Assembly: GCA_963809925.1 (NCBI GenBank)
Contig: CAWELH010000010.1
Span: 186,001-250,000, forward strand
Reading direction: 5' to 3'
Length of the DNA: 64,000 bases
DNA from: DASQZK01 sp963809925
GTDB taxonomy: Bacteria > Bacteroidota > Bacteroidia > Bacteroidales > GCA-2748055
Positions 10,078 through 18,311 of the stretch are shown in pieces. The position numbers and the translations under genes were made by a program. Every line of letters starts with the position of its first letter. The stretch's first letter is position 1. The notes beneath the pieces were generated by a model. It saw nothing but the letters and a program-made list of their open reading frames with translations, did no database searches and was not told the origin of the DNA.

Positions 10078-12684
10078 TCAGTTTATGCGGACATTCGTGC
10101 TATTCCATTTCGATCTGTCGGAGGAAGGTCCGATATTGAGTGTATACATGATTTTTTCTGTGAGGTAAGTGCCCGAATTCTCGTCATAGTATTCCAGGTC
10201 TTTGGGCTGTAGTTCAAACGTAACGGTTTTTGTCTCCCCGGCCTTGAACATAATGCGCTGGAATCCTCGAAGATCACTGATAGGTCTTACGATTTTACTT
10301 TCGTTGTACGAAATGTACAGCTGTACAACTTCTTCACCATCAACACTGCCGGTATTGGTAACATCAACGCTTACTTTGACCGTTTCACCTGTACTCACTT
10401 CATTTTGTTCCACCGAAGGTTCCGAATACGAAAAAGTCGTGTAGCTCAAACCATATCCAAATGGGTAAAGGGCCTCCTTTTCTGAGTACCTGTAAGTGCG
10501 ACCCTTCATGTTATAATTTTCAAATGCGGGGATATCTTTCACTGACTTATAAAATGTTACCGGTAGTCTGCCGCCTGGATTGAAATCACCAAAAAGAACA
10601 TCGGCGATTGCGGGCCCTGCAGCCTCACCCGGATACCATGCCTCGACAATGGCCGGGATATTGACATTTGTTGCATTTATCGAAACCGCACTGCCATTCA
10701 GGAGAATCAGTACAACAGGTTTTCCCGTGGCAGCTATTTTATTGATAAGTTTCTCCTGAATTTCCGGTAAACCTAGCATTAACCGGTCGCCACCGGCAAA
10801 GCCTTTTACATCAACCTTCATTTCTTCTCCTTCAAGTCTCGGTGACAAGCCCATGAACATGATGACCTGGTCGGCTTTCATGACTGCCTGTAAAGCCTCA
10901 GATTCCAGATCACGACCGGGGATGTCCCACAGGAGTGTGCATTTTGCATCACCATGGAAATCATATGTCTTCAACTTGATTTCGTAGGCTTTTCCCGCCT
11001 CAAGTTCCATGTACTCATATTTTTTCCTGTACTCGTGCACATTTTTCATTTTTGCGACGGAAGTGCCATCGATTTGCAGTTCACATGCTTTAGCTTCACA
11101 TCCAATTGCATACCTGCCGCTCACAGGAGGTACAATGTAGCCCGTCCATTCAACGGAAAACAGGTCATTTTCCAGTCCCTGGTAACTGTCACGGTCCCAC
11201 CAGAAAAAGTCAACGATACTGTCAATACGACTGAACGACGGCATTCCTTCACAATTCTGATTCCCATAATATCGGGCAGAAAGGCCGTGAATTTTCATAT
11301 CACGGTCGGTATACAGGAAATCAGCCGGAACTACATTTAGGAGCGGGATGTTATCGGCAAGCCGGCATCCCGGCGCAAATACTACTTCAGCTGATTCCCC
11401 GACTTTGTCCCGGATGCCCTGAACCGGGGTCACCGGATGACGGGGAGTGCCGTTGTAATTTCCCAGTAATGTCTCAACGTCATCAGCATTAGGCCCGATC
11501 ACCGCGATATGTTTCAGCTCTTTTTTCAAAGGCAGGATACCGGCTTCATTCTTAAGAAGCACAATGGATTTTTTCGCCGCTTCAATGGCTGTCTGATGAT
11601 TCTCTTCCGAGCAAACTACGCTGTATGGGATGTTTGCAAACGGAACCATATCCGGCGGATCAAACATACCCAGCCTAAGTCTGGCAAGTGCCAGACGTTT
11701 TACTGCAATATCAATTTCCGGCTCGGTGATCAGTCCCTGATCGAAAGCACCCCTGAGGTATTGTGAGGTTTGACCGCAGTTGAGGTCAGTACCGTTGATG
11801 AAGGCCATTGCAGCAGCTTCTTCCGGTGTGCCGGCCACGCCATGTCCGCCATTTCTGTAAAAATCAGCGATGGCTCCGCAATCGGATACCACATAGCCCT
11901 TAAACCCAAATTCGTCCCGAAGAATGCTGTTCTCAAGTTCCGAGCTGCCGCAACAAGGTTTGCCTTCAAAACGATTATACGCACACATTACCGAGTGAAC
12001 ATTACCTTCAAGCACGCTTTTTCGAAAGGCTGGGAGATATGTATCGTGGAGATCCCTGGTGCTGACTTCGGCGTTAAAATTGTGCCGGAGGGGCTCAGGA
12101 CCGCTGTGAACGGCATAGTGTTTCGATGTGGCCACTAATTTATAGTACCGGGGATCATCACCCTGGAGTCCTCTGATAAACTGAACTGCCATTTCACCTG
12201 TAAGATAGGGATCTTCACCATAGGTTTCCATGCCTCGTCCCCAACGCGGATCTCTGAAGATATTGATATTGGGCGACCAGAAGGTAAGACCTTGGTATAT
12301 CCCCCTCTTATCCCTTGAAATAAAGTCGCTGTACTTTGCCCTTGCCTCATTCGAAATAATATCGGAGACGCTGCGCATCAGACTGCGGTCCCAGGTTGCT
12401 GCCAGCCCAATAGCCTGGGGAAACACCGTTGCTTCTCCGGCACGGGCAACACCATGCAGGCATTCATTCCACCAGTTGTAAGCAGGAATGCCGAGTCGCT
12501 CAATAGCTGCCGATTCATAGTTTAACTGACTTATCTTTTCATCCAGTGTCATGAGCGACACCATGTTATCAGCCCTTTTTTCAAAGCTGACTGACGGATC
12601 CTGGAAAGGATAATCATACTGTGTTTTGCAGCTGGATAAAACCAATCCAGCAATAAGTAGTAATACCGGCGATCTGAAGTTCAT
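10078..12684 (-). CDS. GH3 beta-glycosidase (beta-xylosidase/glucosidase-like) with PA14 insert, lipoprotein
   Basis: 868 residues from the ATG at 12682-12684. A lipoprotein signal ends in LSSC (Cys19). The GH3 barrel carries the WWNECLHGVAR and FSPNI/NIFRDPRWGRG patterns of the xylosidase-type branch, KHYAVHSGPE, and the nucleophile Asp268 in YVVSDCGAI. A PA14 domain (about 445-600) is inserted in the second GH3 domain, and a fibronectin III-like domain closes the protein. This architecture is common in Bacteroidota exo-acting xylosidases and glucosidases; the substrate cannot be fixed. A TTG 27 bases upstream is rejected because a -7 promoter element overlaps it. It heads an operon with the apiosidase-like gene downstream. 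Confidence 0.9.
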   Translation of the reverse strand: MNFRSPVLLLIAGLVLSSCKTQYDYPFQDPSVSFEKRADNMVSLMTLDEKISQLNYESAAIERLGIPAYNWWNECLHGVARAGEATVFPQAIGLAATWDRSLMRSVSDIISNEARAKYSDFISRDKRGIYQGLTFWSPNINIFRDPRWGRGMETYGEDPYLTGEMAVQFIRGLQGDDPRYYKLVATSKHYAVHSGPEPLRHNFNAEVSTRDLHDTYLPAFRKSVLEGNVHSVMCAYNRFEGKPCCGSSELENSILRDEFGFKGYVVSDCGAIADFYRNGGHGVAGTPEEAAAMAFINGTDLNCGQTSQYLRGAFDQGLITEPEIDIAVKRLALARLRLGMFDPPDMVPFANIPYSVVCSEENHQTAIEAAKKSIVLLKNEAGILPLKKELKHIAVIGPNADDVETLLGNYNGTPRHPVTPVQGIRDKVGESAEVVFAPGCRLADNIPLLNVVPADFLYTDRDMKIHGLSARYYGNQNCEGMPSFSRIDSIVDFFWWDRDSYQGLENDLFSVEWTGYIVPPVSGRYAIGCEAKACELQIDGTSVAKMKNVHEYRKKYEYMELEAGKAYEIKLKTYDFHGDAKCTLLWDIPGRDLESEALQAVMKADQVIMFMGLSPRLEGEEMKVDVKGFAGGDRLMLGLPEIQEKLINKIAATGKPVVLILLNGSAVSINATNVNIPAIVEAWYPGEAAGPAIADVLFGDFNPGGRLPVTFYKSVKDIPAFENYNMKGRTYRYSEKEALYPFGYGLSYTTFSYSEPSVEQNEVSTGETVKVSVDVTNTGSVDGEEVVQLYISYNESKIVRPISDLRGFQRIMFKAGETKTVTFELQPKDLEYYDENSGTYLTEKIMYTLNIGPSSDRSKWNSTNVRIN

Positions 12685-12708
12685 AGCAGTTTTTTTTGGA
12701 TTATGAAT

Positions 12709-12716
12709 CAAATATA
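12709..12716 (-). promoter_or_regulatory. Bacteroidota -7 element TATATTTG for the GH3 operon
   Basis: On the minus strand this reads TATATTTG, a perfect TAnnTTTG. It sits about 25 bases before the ATG at 12684, which implies a short leader and excludes the upstream TTG as the start. No good -33 TTTG partner is seen at the standard distance. Confidence 0.45.
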
Positions 12717-12856
12717 AGTAAATCGGATATCAAGCCCTAAACAACTTAGCGTATATTTTACGGTAACCTATATGTAAAAGACACCCCACCGTGTCCGTCG
12801 TATCTTGCGCCACCGCTAAGACGGCACGCGGTCAGCGTAGGCGGATCACCAAACCG

Positions 12857-12944
12857 CCCTTCGACGAGCTCAGGGACCGCCTTCGACGAGTTCAGGGACT
12901 AACCTTCGACATGCTAAGGGACCACTCTTCGACAAGCTCAGGGA
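12857..12944. repeat. Four imperfect copies of an 18-20 bp intergenic repeat
   Basis: Copies at 12858-12876, 12880-12898, 12903-12921 and 12926-12944 share a core close to CTTCGACGAGCTCAGGGA with one to four changes each. The spacing is 22-23 bases, so the copies are almost contiguous with tiny variable linkers. They open a gene-free stretch (12,685-13,773) that otherwise holds only the other tandem arrays listed here and about 300 bases of plain AT-rich sequence (12,945-13,265) in which I see nothing. No spacer-like unique sequence is present. Confidence 0.8.
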
Positions 12945-13265
12945 CCGCATGTATTTTTTTCTATCGGATGATTATTTCGAGACTGGTTTTGGATTGTGCC
13001 CTTACAATATTGTTCTTATATACGTATATGTAGGGGATCCCACCCCCCACCCACCACCCTTAATGCTCCGAAAGAACAAATCTCAGCTACCCTCTATCAT
13101 GTTATAAAGCAGAGCGCAGAAATTAATATTCACGTCAAACCAGGTTCCCCCGTGCCCCCCGATTAAACCTTAATGTGAAATACGACGGAATATCAGCCAG
13201 GACAAAAGCGTTTTTTTAGAACATCCCAGATTCAGTAACTCACTAAATTGAAGTGATGGGGTGAT

Positions 13266-13313
13266 GAAGTTAGGAAGTTAGGAAGTTAGGAAGTTAGGAA
13301 GTTAGGAAGTTAG
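13266..13313. repeat. Tandem array, GAAGTTAG x6
   Basis: Six exact copies of the 8-base unit GAAGTTAG run end to end, followed by a diverged seventh (CGAAGTT). An 11-base string AAGTGATGGGG lies just before it (13251-13261) and recurs at 13523-13533 after the next array, so the two arrays share identical flanks. Confidence 0.95.
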
Positions 13314-13336
13314 CGAAGTTCTATAGGTCACTCTTC

Positions 13337-13520
13337 AAATCACCAAATCACCAAATCACCAAATACAATCACATAAATCACCAAATCACCAAATCACCAA
13401 ATCACCAAATCACCAAATCACCAAATCACAATCAAAATCCACCAAATCACCAAATCACCAAATCACCAAATCACCAAATCACCAAATCACCAAATCACCA
13501 AATCACCAAATCACCAAATA
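13337..13520. repeat. Tandem array, AAATCACC, about 18 copies in three blocks
   Basis: Three blocks of the 8-base unit AAATCACC: three copies from 13337, six from 13375, and nine from 13444, separated by short degenerate stretches (around 13361-13374 and 13423-13443). The unit reads as a stop-rich, low-GC sequence in every frame and cannot code. The same unit, with AAATCAAC variants, recurs at 43.6 kb. Confidence 0.95.
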
Positions 13521-13551
13521 ATAAGTGATGGGGATTCTAGACTTTTGTAAT

Positions 13552-13574
13552 CTTATGTGCCTTATGTGGTTCAA
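13552..13574 (-). repeat. Dispersed 23-bp repeat, inverted partner at 43500
   Basis: The reverse complement of these 23 bases begins TTGAACCACATAAGGC and is identical to 43500-43522. It contains two copies of CACATAAGG. The chance of a 23-base match in 64 kb is negligible. Confidence 0.85.
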
Positions 13575-13621
13575 AATATCGAGTTCTTAAAATCATCCCT
13601 AATTCACTAAACCGCGTCCAT

Positions 13622-13763
13622 CGTAGCTTCAGCGAAGGTGGACCTTGTCCTCCGTAGCTTCAGCGAAGGTAGACCTTGTCCTCCGTAGCTTCAGCGAAGG
13701 TAGACCTTGTCCTCCGTAGCTTCAGCGAAGGTGGACCGCGTCCTCCGTAGCTTCAGCGAAGGT
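13622..13763. repeat. 31-bp tandem repeat, five copies
   Basis: The core CGTAGCTTCAGCGAAGGT occurs at 13622, 13653, 13684, 13715 and 13746, exactly 31 bases apart, with near-identical linkers reading GGACCTTGTCCTC or close variants. Each core holds a small stem (CTTC-AGC-GAAG). The last copy ends only 11 bases from the stop codon of the ppk2 gene, so a ppk2 transcript would run directly into the array. The linkers are nearly the same in all copies, which rules out a CRISPR array. Confidence 0.93.
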
Positions 13764-13773
13764 GGATCACTTC

Positions 13774-14634
13774 CTAATACACATCCGGCACAAACGTCTG
13801 CTCCGAAATCGGAGGCCTGATATACCCTTTTTCCCTTTTAATTCCCGGTAGGTTTATTGGTTCCGACTCAATTTCACCATAAGGTATCTGTTGAAGCAAA
13901 TGATGAATGCAATTCAGCCTGGCCCGCCGCTTGTCATCGGCTTCTACAACCCACCACGGAGAATTTCTGGTATCGGTATAATTGAACATGACATCCTTTG
14001 CTTTTGAATATTCATCCCATTTGGTTCGTGAGCTAAGGTCCATTTCACTGATTTTCCAGTTTTTGGTCGGGTCGTCGATCCGTGCCCTAAACCGGGCCTC
14101 CTGTTCTTCCTCACTTACCGAGAACCAGTACTTTATCAGGATTATTCCGGAACGGATAAGCATCTGTTCGTAAGCGGGGCAGGAGCGAAGAAATTCCTGG
14201 TATTCATCCTCTGTGCAGAAGCCCATCACTTTTTCAACTCCTGCACGGTTGTACCAACTCCTGTCGAATAAAACCATCTCACCCGCGGCCGGCAGGTGTG
14301 AGGCATAGCGCTGGAAATACCACTGTGTTTTTTCACGCTCTGTGGGTACGCCAAGTGCGACAACACGACAAATTCTGGGGTTCAGGGATTGGGTAATTCG
14401 TTTGATCACGCCACCCTTTCCCGCTGCATCCCTGCCCTCAAAAAGTACGACCACCTTGAGGCCTCTGGCTTTTATCCAGCGCTGCAGCTTAACAAGTTCG
14501 ATCTGCATGGATTTCAACTCGTCCTCGTAGAACCTTTTGTTCAGTATGTCCACCTTGTCGCTGTGGGGGTGCATTACCTCCTGTGATTCAGCATCATCAG
14601 ACTGTGTTGACTTTTTTTGTTTGTGCTTTGACAT
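13774..14634 (-). CDS. ppk2: Polyphosphate kinase 2 (PPK2 family)
   Basis: 286 residues, cytoplasmic. Transfers phosphate between inorganic polyphosphate and nucleotides (usually polyP-driven phosphorylation of GDP or ADP). Walker A EGRDAAGKGG (66-75) and Walker B LFDRSWYNRAGVEKVMGF (about 122-139) are intact, as are the lid Arg residues and the NWKISEMDL segment typical of single-domain PPK2. The first 30 residues are a polar tail rich in Lys, Ser and Asp. Class I versus III (substrate NDP) cannot be decided by eye. The gene stands alone, and its 3' end abuts the 31-bp repeat array. Confidence 0.93.
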   Translation of the reverse strand: MSKHKQKKSTQSDDAESQEVMHPHSDKVDILNKRFYEDELKSMQIELVKLQRWIKARGLKVVVLFEGRDAAGKGGVIKRITQSLNPRICRVVALGVPTEREKTQWYFQRYASHLPAAGEMVLFDRSWYNRAGVEKVMGFCTEDEYQEFLRSCPAYEQMLIRSGIILIKYWFSVSEEEQEARFRARIDDPTKNWKISEMDLSSRTKWDEYSKAKDVMFNYTDTRNSPWWVVEADDKRRARLNCIHHLLQQIPYGEIESEPINLPGIKREKGYIRPPISEQTFVPDVY

Positions 14635-14916
14635 AGTTTTAGTTTTGGCGGGTGATTAAAAATATCGGTTTTCCAGCTAAATGTCAATTATTCCAAAAAA
14701 GACAATGAGCAGTCGAAAGCACAAAAGACGGATATGGAGAATTTCTGCAAACCAGTTTATATAGAATTTAGATACTGAAGTTATTGTTTTTACTGTGTTT
14801 GCTATCTTCCATTCTATCAGCTGAAAATAGCAGATACAGAACAATTATCCCGGGTTGTAAATTCCTGAATCAGGAAAACTGGATATGTTCTGTAACACAG
14901 AAATCAATTATTCTTT

Positions 14917-14924
14917 TATTTTTG
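14917..14924 (+). promoter_or_regulatory. -7 element TATTTTTG for the XRE-cupin regulator
   Basis: A perfect TAnnTTTG, 26 bases before the ATG at 14951. It lies downstream of the longer alternative start at 14885, so the short form of the regulator is the one expected. The rest of 14,635-14,916 is AT-rich, divergent upstream sequence in which I see no further element. Confidence 0.5.
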
Positions 14925-14950
14925 TGTGCTTAACCAATCATTTTTGTTCT

Positions 14951-15526
14951 ATGACACAAGTCAGCCACATTGGTAATAAGATTGCAGGCTTCCGCGAGAT
15001 GAGATCCATCAGCAGATCGGAGCTTGCCGGTCGCTCTGGCATAAGTGAAAAAGTACTAACTGCCATTGAGGATGGGAATGATCCTCCGGCTCTTTCAGTT
15101 CTGATTAGAATTGCACGTGCCTTGGGTGTCAGACTGGGAACTTTCCTGGACGATAAGGATATCGACTCACCTGTTTTGATTCGTAAAAATGAACCGGCCA
15201 ATGGTATGAGTATCACCGGCGTTTCAGGAGATGCTCATACCCACCTTGAATTTTTTTCCCTTGCCGGTGGTAAAGCCGGACGGCATATGGAACCCTTTAT
15301 AATCAATATTGACCCCTCCACAGGCAGGGAATATCAACGCTCGTCACATGAAGGTGAAGAATTCCTGTATGTTCTCGAAGGGAAGGTGGAAATCCTTTAC
15401 GGCAGTGATAATTATCGGCTCAATACTGGTGATAGTATATACTATGATTCGGTGATCGAGCATAATGTTCATTCAGCAGGTCAGGCTCCTGCCAAAATCC
15501 TGGCGGTAGTTTATGCCCCGTTTTAA
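14951..15526 (+). CDS. XRE-family transcriptional regulator with cupin domain
   Basis: 191 residues from the ATG at 14951. An N-terminal helix-turn-helix (about 8-60, IGNKIAGFREMRSISRSELA...SEKVLTAIEDG) is followed by a C-terminal cupin_2 barrel (about 110-188) with the pattern HEGEEFLYVLEGKVEI and IEHNVHSAG, which supplies possible metal-binding His and Glu. Such proteins repress or activate a neighbouring catabolic gene in response to a small ligand held in the cupin. The acyl-CoA synthetase gene starts 18 bases after its stop, so the two form an operon and the regulator probably controls it. A 22-residue upstream extension is possible but lies above the promoter. Confidence 0.88.
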   Translation: MTQVSHIGNKIAGFREMRSISRSELAGRSGISEKVLTAIEDGNDPPALSVLIRIARALGVRLGTFLDDKDIDSPVLIRKNEPANGMSITGVSGDAHTHLEFFSLAGGKAGRHMEPFIINIDPSTGREYQRSSHEGEEFLYVLEGKVEILYGSDNYRLNTGDSIYYDSVIEHNVHSAGQAPAKILAVVYAPF

Positions 15527-15544
15527 CCCTTGAGATCATAACCT

Positions 15545-17197
15545 ATGGAACTTACAGAAAAAACACTGGGAAACCTTCTGGAGGAATGGGCGGTTAAAAT
15601 CCCGGATAATGACTTCATGGTTTATCCCGATCGCGGTCTTCGTTTTACATGGCAACAATTCAACCAGCGTGTCGACAGGCTTGCAAAGGGACTTTTGGGA
15701 ATTGGTTTAAAGCCGGGTGATAAACTCGGCATCTGGGCCAATAATGTGCCCGACTGGCTTACGTTTATGTTTGCATCGGCTAAAACAGGGATCATCCTTG
15801 TAACTATTAATACAAACTACAAGTCACATGAACTTGATTTTCTTGTTCGTAACTCCGACTTGAAAGCACTTTGTCTCGTTAATGGTGTTCGGGACAGTGA
15901 CTATGTGGCGATGATTTATGAACTTATACCTGAACTGAGAGAATGTGAGCGGGGACACCTGGAAAGTGCAAGGTTCCCTGAGCTGAAAAACGTGATATTC
16001 ATCGGTCCGGAAAAACACAGAGGAATGTACAGTTCCATGGAGCTTATGTTAATGGGAAATCAGCGTGACAATTCAACGTTGGATAGTATCCGGGATACCT
16101 TAAAATGCCATGACGTGGTGAATATGCAGTATACTTCAGGCACTACAGGTTTCCCCAAAGGTGTTATGCTGACCCACCACAATATCGTAAACAACGGGCT
16201 CACCATCGGCGATTGTATGAACTATTCCACCGACGATCGTCTTTGCGTCTGTGTCCCACTTTTTCATTGCTTCGGTTGTGTCCTGGCTGTCTGTGCGGCT
16301 CTCAATCACGGTGTGACCATGGTGATGGTTGAAAACTTTGATCCACTGATGGTACTGGCGTCAGTTCAAAAAGAAAAATGCACAGCTCTCTATGGTGTTC
16401 CCACGATGTTTATCGCCGAATTACACCATCCGATGTTCAGTATGTTTGATCTTACCTCTCTCCGGACGGGCATAATGGCGGGTTCTCTCTGCCCCGTTGC
16501 CACGATGAAGGAGGTGATGGAGAAAATGAACATGAAGGAAATCATCATTGTATATGGCCTTACAGAGTCATCTCCGGGCATGACCGCCACCAAGACCAGT
16601 GATTCTCCGGAAATCAGAGCTACAACAGTAGGTAAAGCCCTGCCCTTCGTTGAAGTCAGTGTTAAGGATCCAGAGACAGGAAACGTATGCAAGCCCAATA
16701 TTCAGGGTGAGTTATGCTGCCGTGGTTACAATGTTATGAAGGGCTACTATAATAACCCCGAAGAGACAAAGCATGTGATCGACGATGATGGCTGGCTTCA
16801 TTCCGGTGATCTTGGTGTAATGGATGAAGAAGGATACGTTAAAGTAACCGGGCGTATAAAAGACATGATCATCAGGGGAGGGGAAAACATTTATCCAAGG
16901 GAGATCGAGAACTTCCTGTACCAGATGGAAGAGATAAAAAATGTCGAAGTTGCAGGCGTTACAAGCCGGAAATATGGTGAAGAAGTCGGTGCATTTATTA
17001 TTTTGAAGGAAAATACCCGGCTCACAGCGGAAGATGTAAGGGATTTTTGCCGCGGGAAGATATCAAGACATAAAATTCCGAAATATGTTTTTTTCCTCGA
17101 TAATTATCCCATGACTGCGAGCGGAAAAATCCAGAAATTTAAGCTCAGGGAACAAAGCCTGATATGGCTGAAAGAGAGGGGGATAGAAGTCGTTTAG
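15545..17197 (+). CDS. AMP-forming acyl-CoA synthetase
   Basis: 550 residues, ANL superfamily. Activates a carboxylic acid as acyl-AMP and then forms the CoA thioester. Visible motifs: P-loop YTSGTTGFPKG (about 196-206), the adenine-binding YGLTESSPG, the hinge region GWLHSGDLG...GRIKDMIIRGGENIYP, and the C-terminal catalytic Lys in ASGKIQKFKLRE. The sequence resembles the medium/long-chain fatty acid branch rather than acetyl-CoA synthetase; the acid used is not certain. It has no signal peptide. It is the second gene of the regulator operon and converges on galT. Confidence 0.9.
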   Translation: MELTEKTLGNLLEEWAVKIPDNDFMVYPDRGLRFTWQQFNQRVDRLAKGLLGIGLKPGDKLGIWANNVPDWLTFMFASAKTGIILVTINTNYKSHELDFLVRNSDLKALCLVNGVRDSDYVAMIYELIPELRECERGHLESARFPELKNVIFIGPEKHRGMYSSMELMLMGNQRDNSTLDSIRDTLKCHDVVNMQYTSGTTGFPKGVMLTHHNIVNNGLTIGDCMNYSTDDRLCVCVPLFHCFGCVLAVCAALNHGVTMVMVENFDPLMVLASVQKEKCTALYGVPTMFIAELHHPMFSMFDLTSLRTGIMAGSLCPVATMKEVMEKMNMKEIIIVYGLTESSPGMTATKTSDSPEIRATTVGKALPFVEVSVKDPETGNVCKPNIQGELCCRGYNVMKGYYNNPEETKHVIDDDGWLHSGDLGVMDEEGYVKVTGRIKDMIIRGGENIYPREIENFLYQMEEIKNVEVAGVTSRKYGEEVGAFIILKENTRLTAEDVRDFCRGKISRHKIPKYVFFLDNYPMTASGKIQKFKLREQSLIWLKERGIEVV

Positions 17198-17279
17198 AAG
17201 GAAATGCCGTACGATTGCCGTAAAAATGCCGTAAGGTTCAATTGTATTCTTTGTGCCGAATAACTCCTGACTCCAATGA

Positions 17280-18308
17280 TCATTGTTTGTAATGAACAAT
17301 CCCGGCGTCCCTCATCTGTGCGGCTGCCTCTTCCGGTTTTACGGGGTTGATAATGTTTCCTCCGCCCGATTCGAAGCCGGCGAGGTACTTCAGTTTATCG
17401 GGCGAACGCATCGGCGGGTAGAATTCAATATGATAATGAAACAGCGACGATTCTGTTTTTCCGTCGCATGGGGCATTCTGATGCATGGTTATATTTGGCA
17501 GAGAAATATTGAAGAGGTTATCGAAGCGCACAAGGGTATGTTTAAAAATCTCAGACAAAGCATCGGTTTCCTCCAGGGTTAGTTCGCTGATGGTAGCTAC
17601 ATGACGGCGGGGTACAATGTAGGTTTCAAATACGAAGCGTGCGAAATAAGGTATAAATACGACGAAATGCTTGTTCGATTCAATGATTCTTGCTCCATCA
17701 CTCAACTCATGTTCAAGCAGATCTGTAAGAAGATGTGACCGGTGCTGTTCGTAATAACGGCTGAAAGCCGCCCGCTGTGTATCTACAATTCTGGGTACAA
17801 AGCCGGTGGCATAGATCTGTCCGTGAGGGTGTGGGTTTGAAACACCGATAACCTTTCCCTTGTTCTCGAACATCAGTACATTCTTGATTTTGTCGTGGCT
17901 GCTGAGCGTCGCAAATTCATCCTTCCAGATATTGAAAACTGCATCGGTTTCTTTCTGTGACAGCTCGGCAAGCGTCGTGTTATGGACCGGCGAAAAGCAT
18001 ATAACACGGCAGGTGCCATGAACGGGTTCGGTAATTTCAAAGACCTTTTCGCTATGCACATCCGGAGCATCCATGGAAAAAGAGGCAAAATCGTTGGTAA
18101 AGGCAAAAGGGTTGTGGTAATCAGGGTTTGTGATACCTGATGCACGTGTCACACCCGGACAGAGATAGCATTCCGGATCATGCACAGGTTCAAGGTTTTC
18201 AAGGTTTTCGAGTGTGTCACCCGACCAGGGCCTGTTCGCTGTTGTGGCGGCCAGAATCACCCATTCGTTCAGAAGCGGATGCCACCTTCTTTCCCAATTT
18301 CCAGTCAT
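17280..18308 (-). CDS. galT: Galactose-1-phosphate uridylyltransferase
   Basis: 342 residues. Leloir pathway: UDP-glucose + galactose-1-P to UDP-galactose + glucose-1-P. The active site SNPHPHGQ holds nucleophile His162, flanked by Asn158. Metal ligands Cys47 and Cys50 (ECYLCPG) and the HNTT motif near 109 are present, and the C-terminal half has the HMHQNAPCDG-like region (TMHQNAP) and HYHIEFYPP. It starts 3 bases after the galK stop, so galKT is a two-gene operon. galE is not in the window; galM is separate. Confidence 0.95.
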   Translation of the reverse strand: MTGNWERRWHPLLNEWVILAATTANRPWSGDTLENLENLEPVHDPECYLCPGVTRASGITNPDYHNPFAFTNDFASFSMDAPDVHSEKVFEITEPVHGTCRVICFSPVHNTTLAELSQKETDAVFNIWKDEFATLSSHDKIKNVLMFENKGKVIGVSNPHPHGQIYATGFVPRIVDTQRAAFSRYYEQHRSHLLTDLLEHELSDGARIIESNKHFVVFIPYFARFVFETYIVPRRHVATISELTLEETDALSEIFKHTLVRFDNLFNISLPNITMHQNAPCDGKTESSLFHYHIEFYPPMRSPDKLKYLAGFESGGGNIINPVKPEEAAAQMRDAGIVHYKQ

Positions 18309-18311
18309 AAC

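Noticed and set aside
12791..13033. Open frame of 80 codons through the repeat array
   Set aside because: It is made of repeat units, has no family likeness and no -7 element at a suitable distance.
13337..13763. CRISPR array
   Set aside because: The intervals between repeats are either absent or nearly the same in every unit, with no unique spacers and no cas genes.
17204..17233. Three copies of ATGCCGTA (one with an extra T) after the acyl-CoA synthetase stop
   Set aside because: Short, irregular spacing, no hairpin and no other copies that I noticed.
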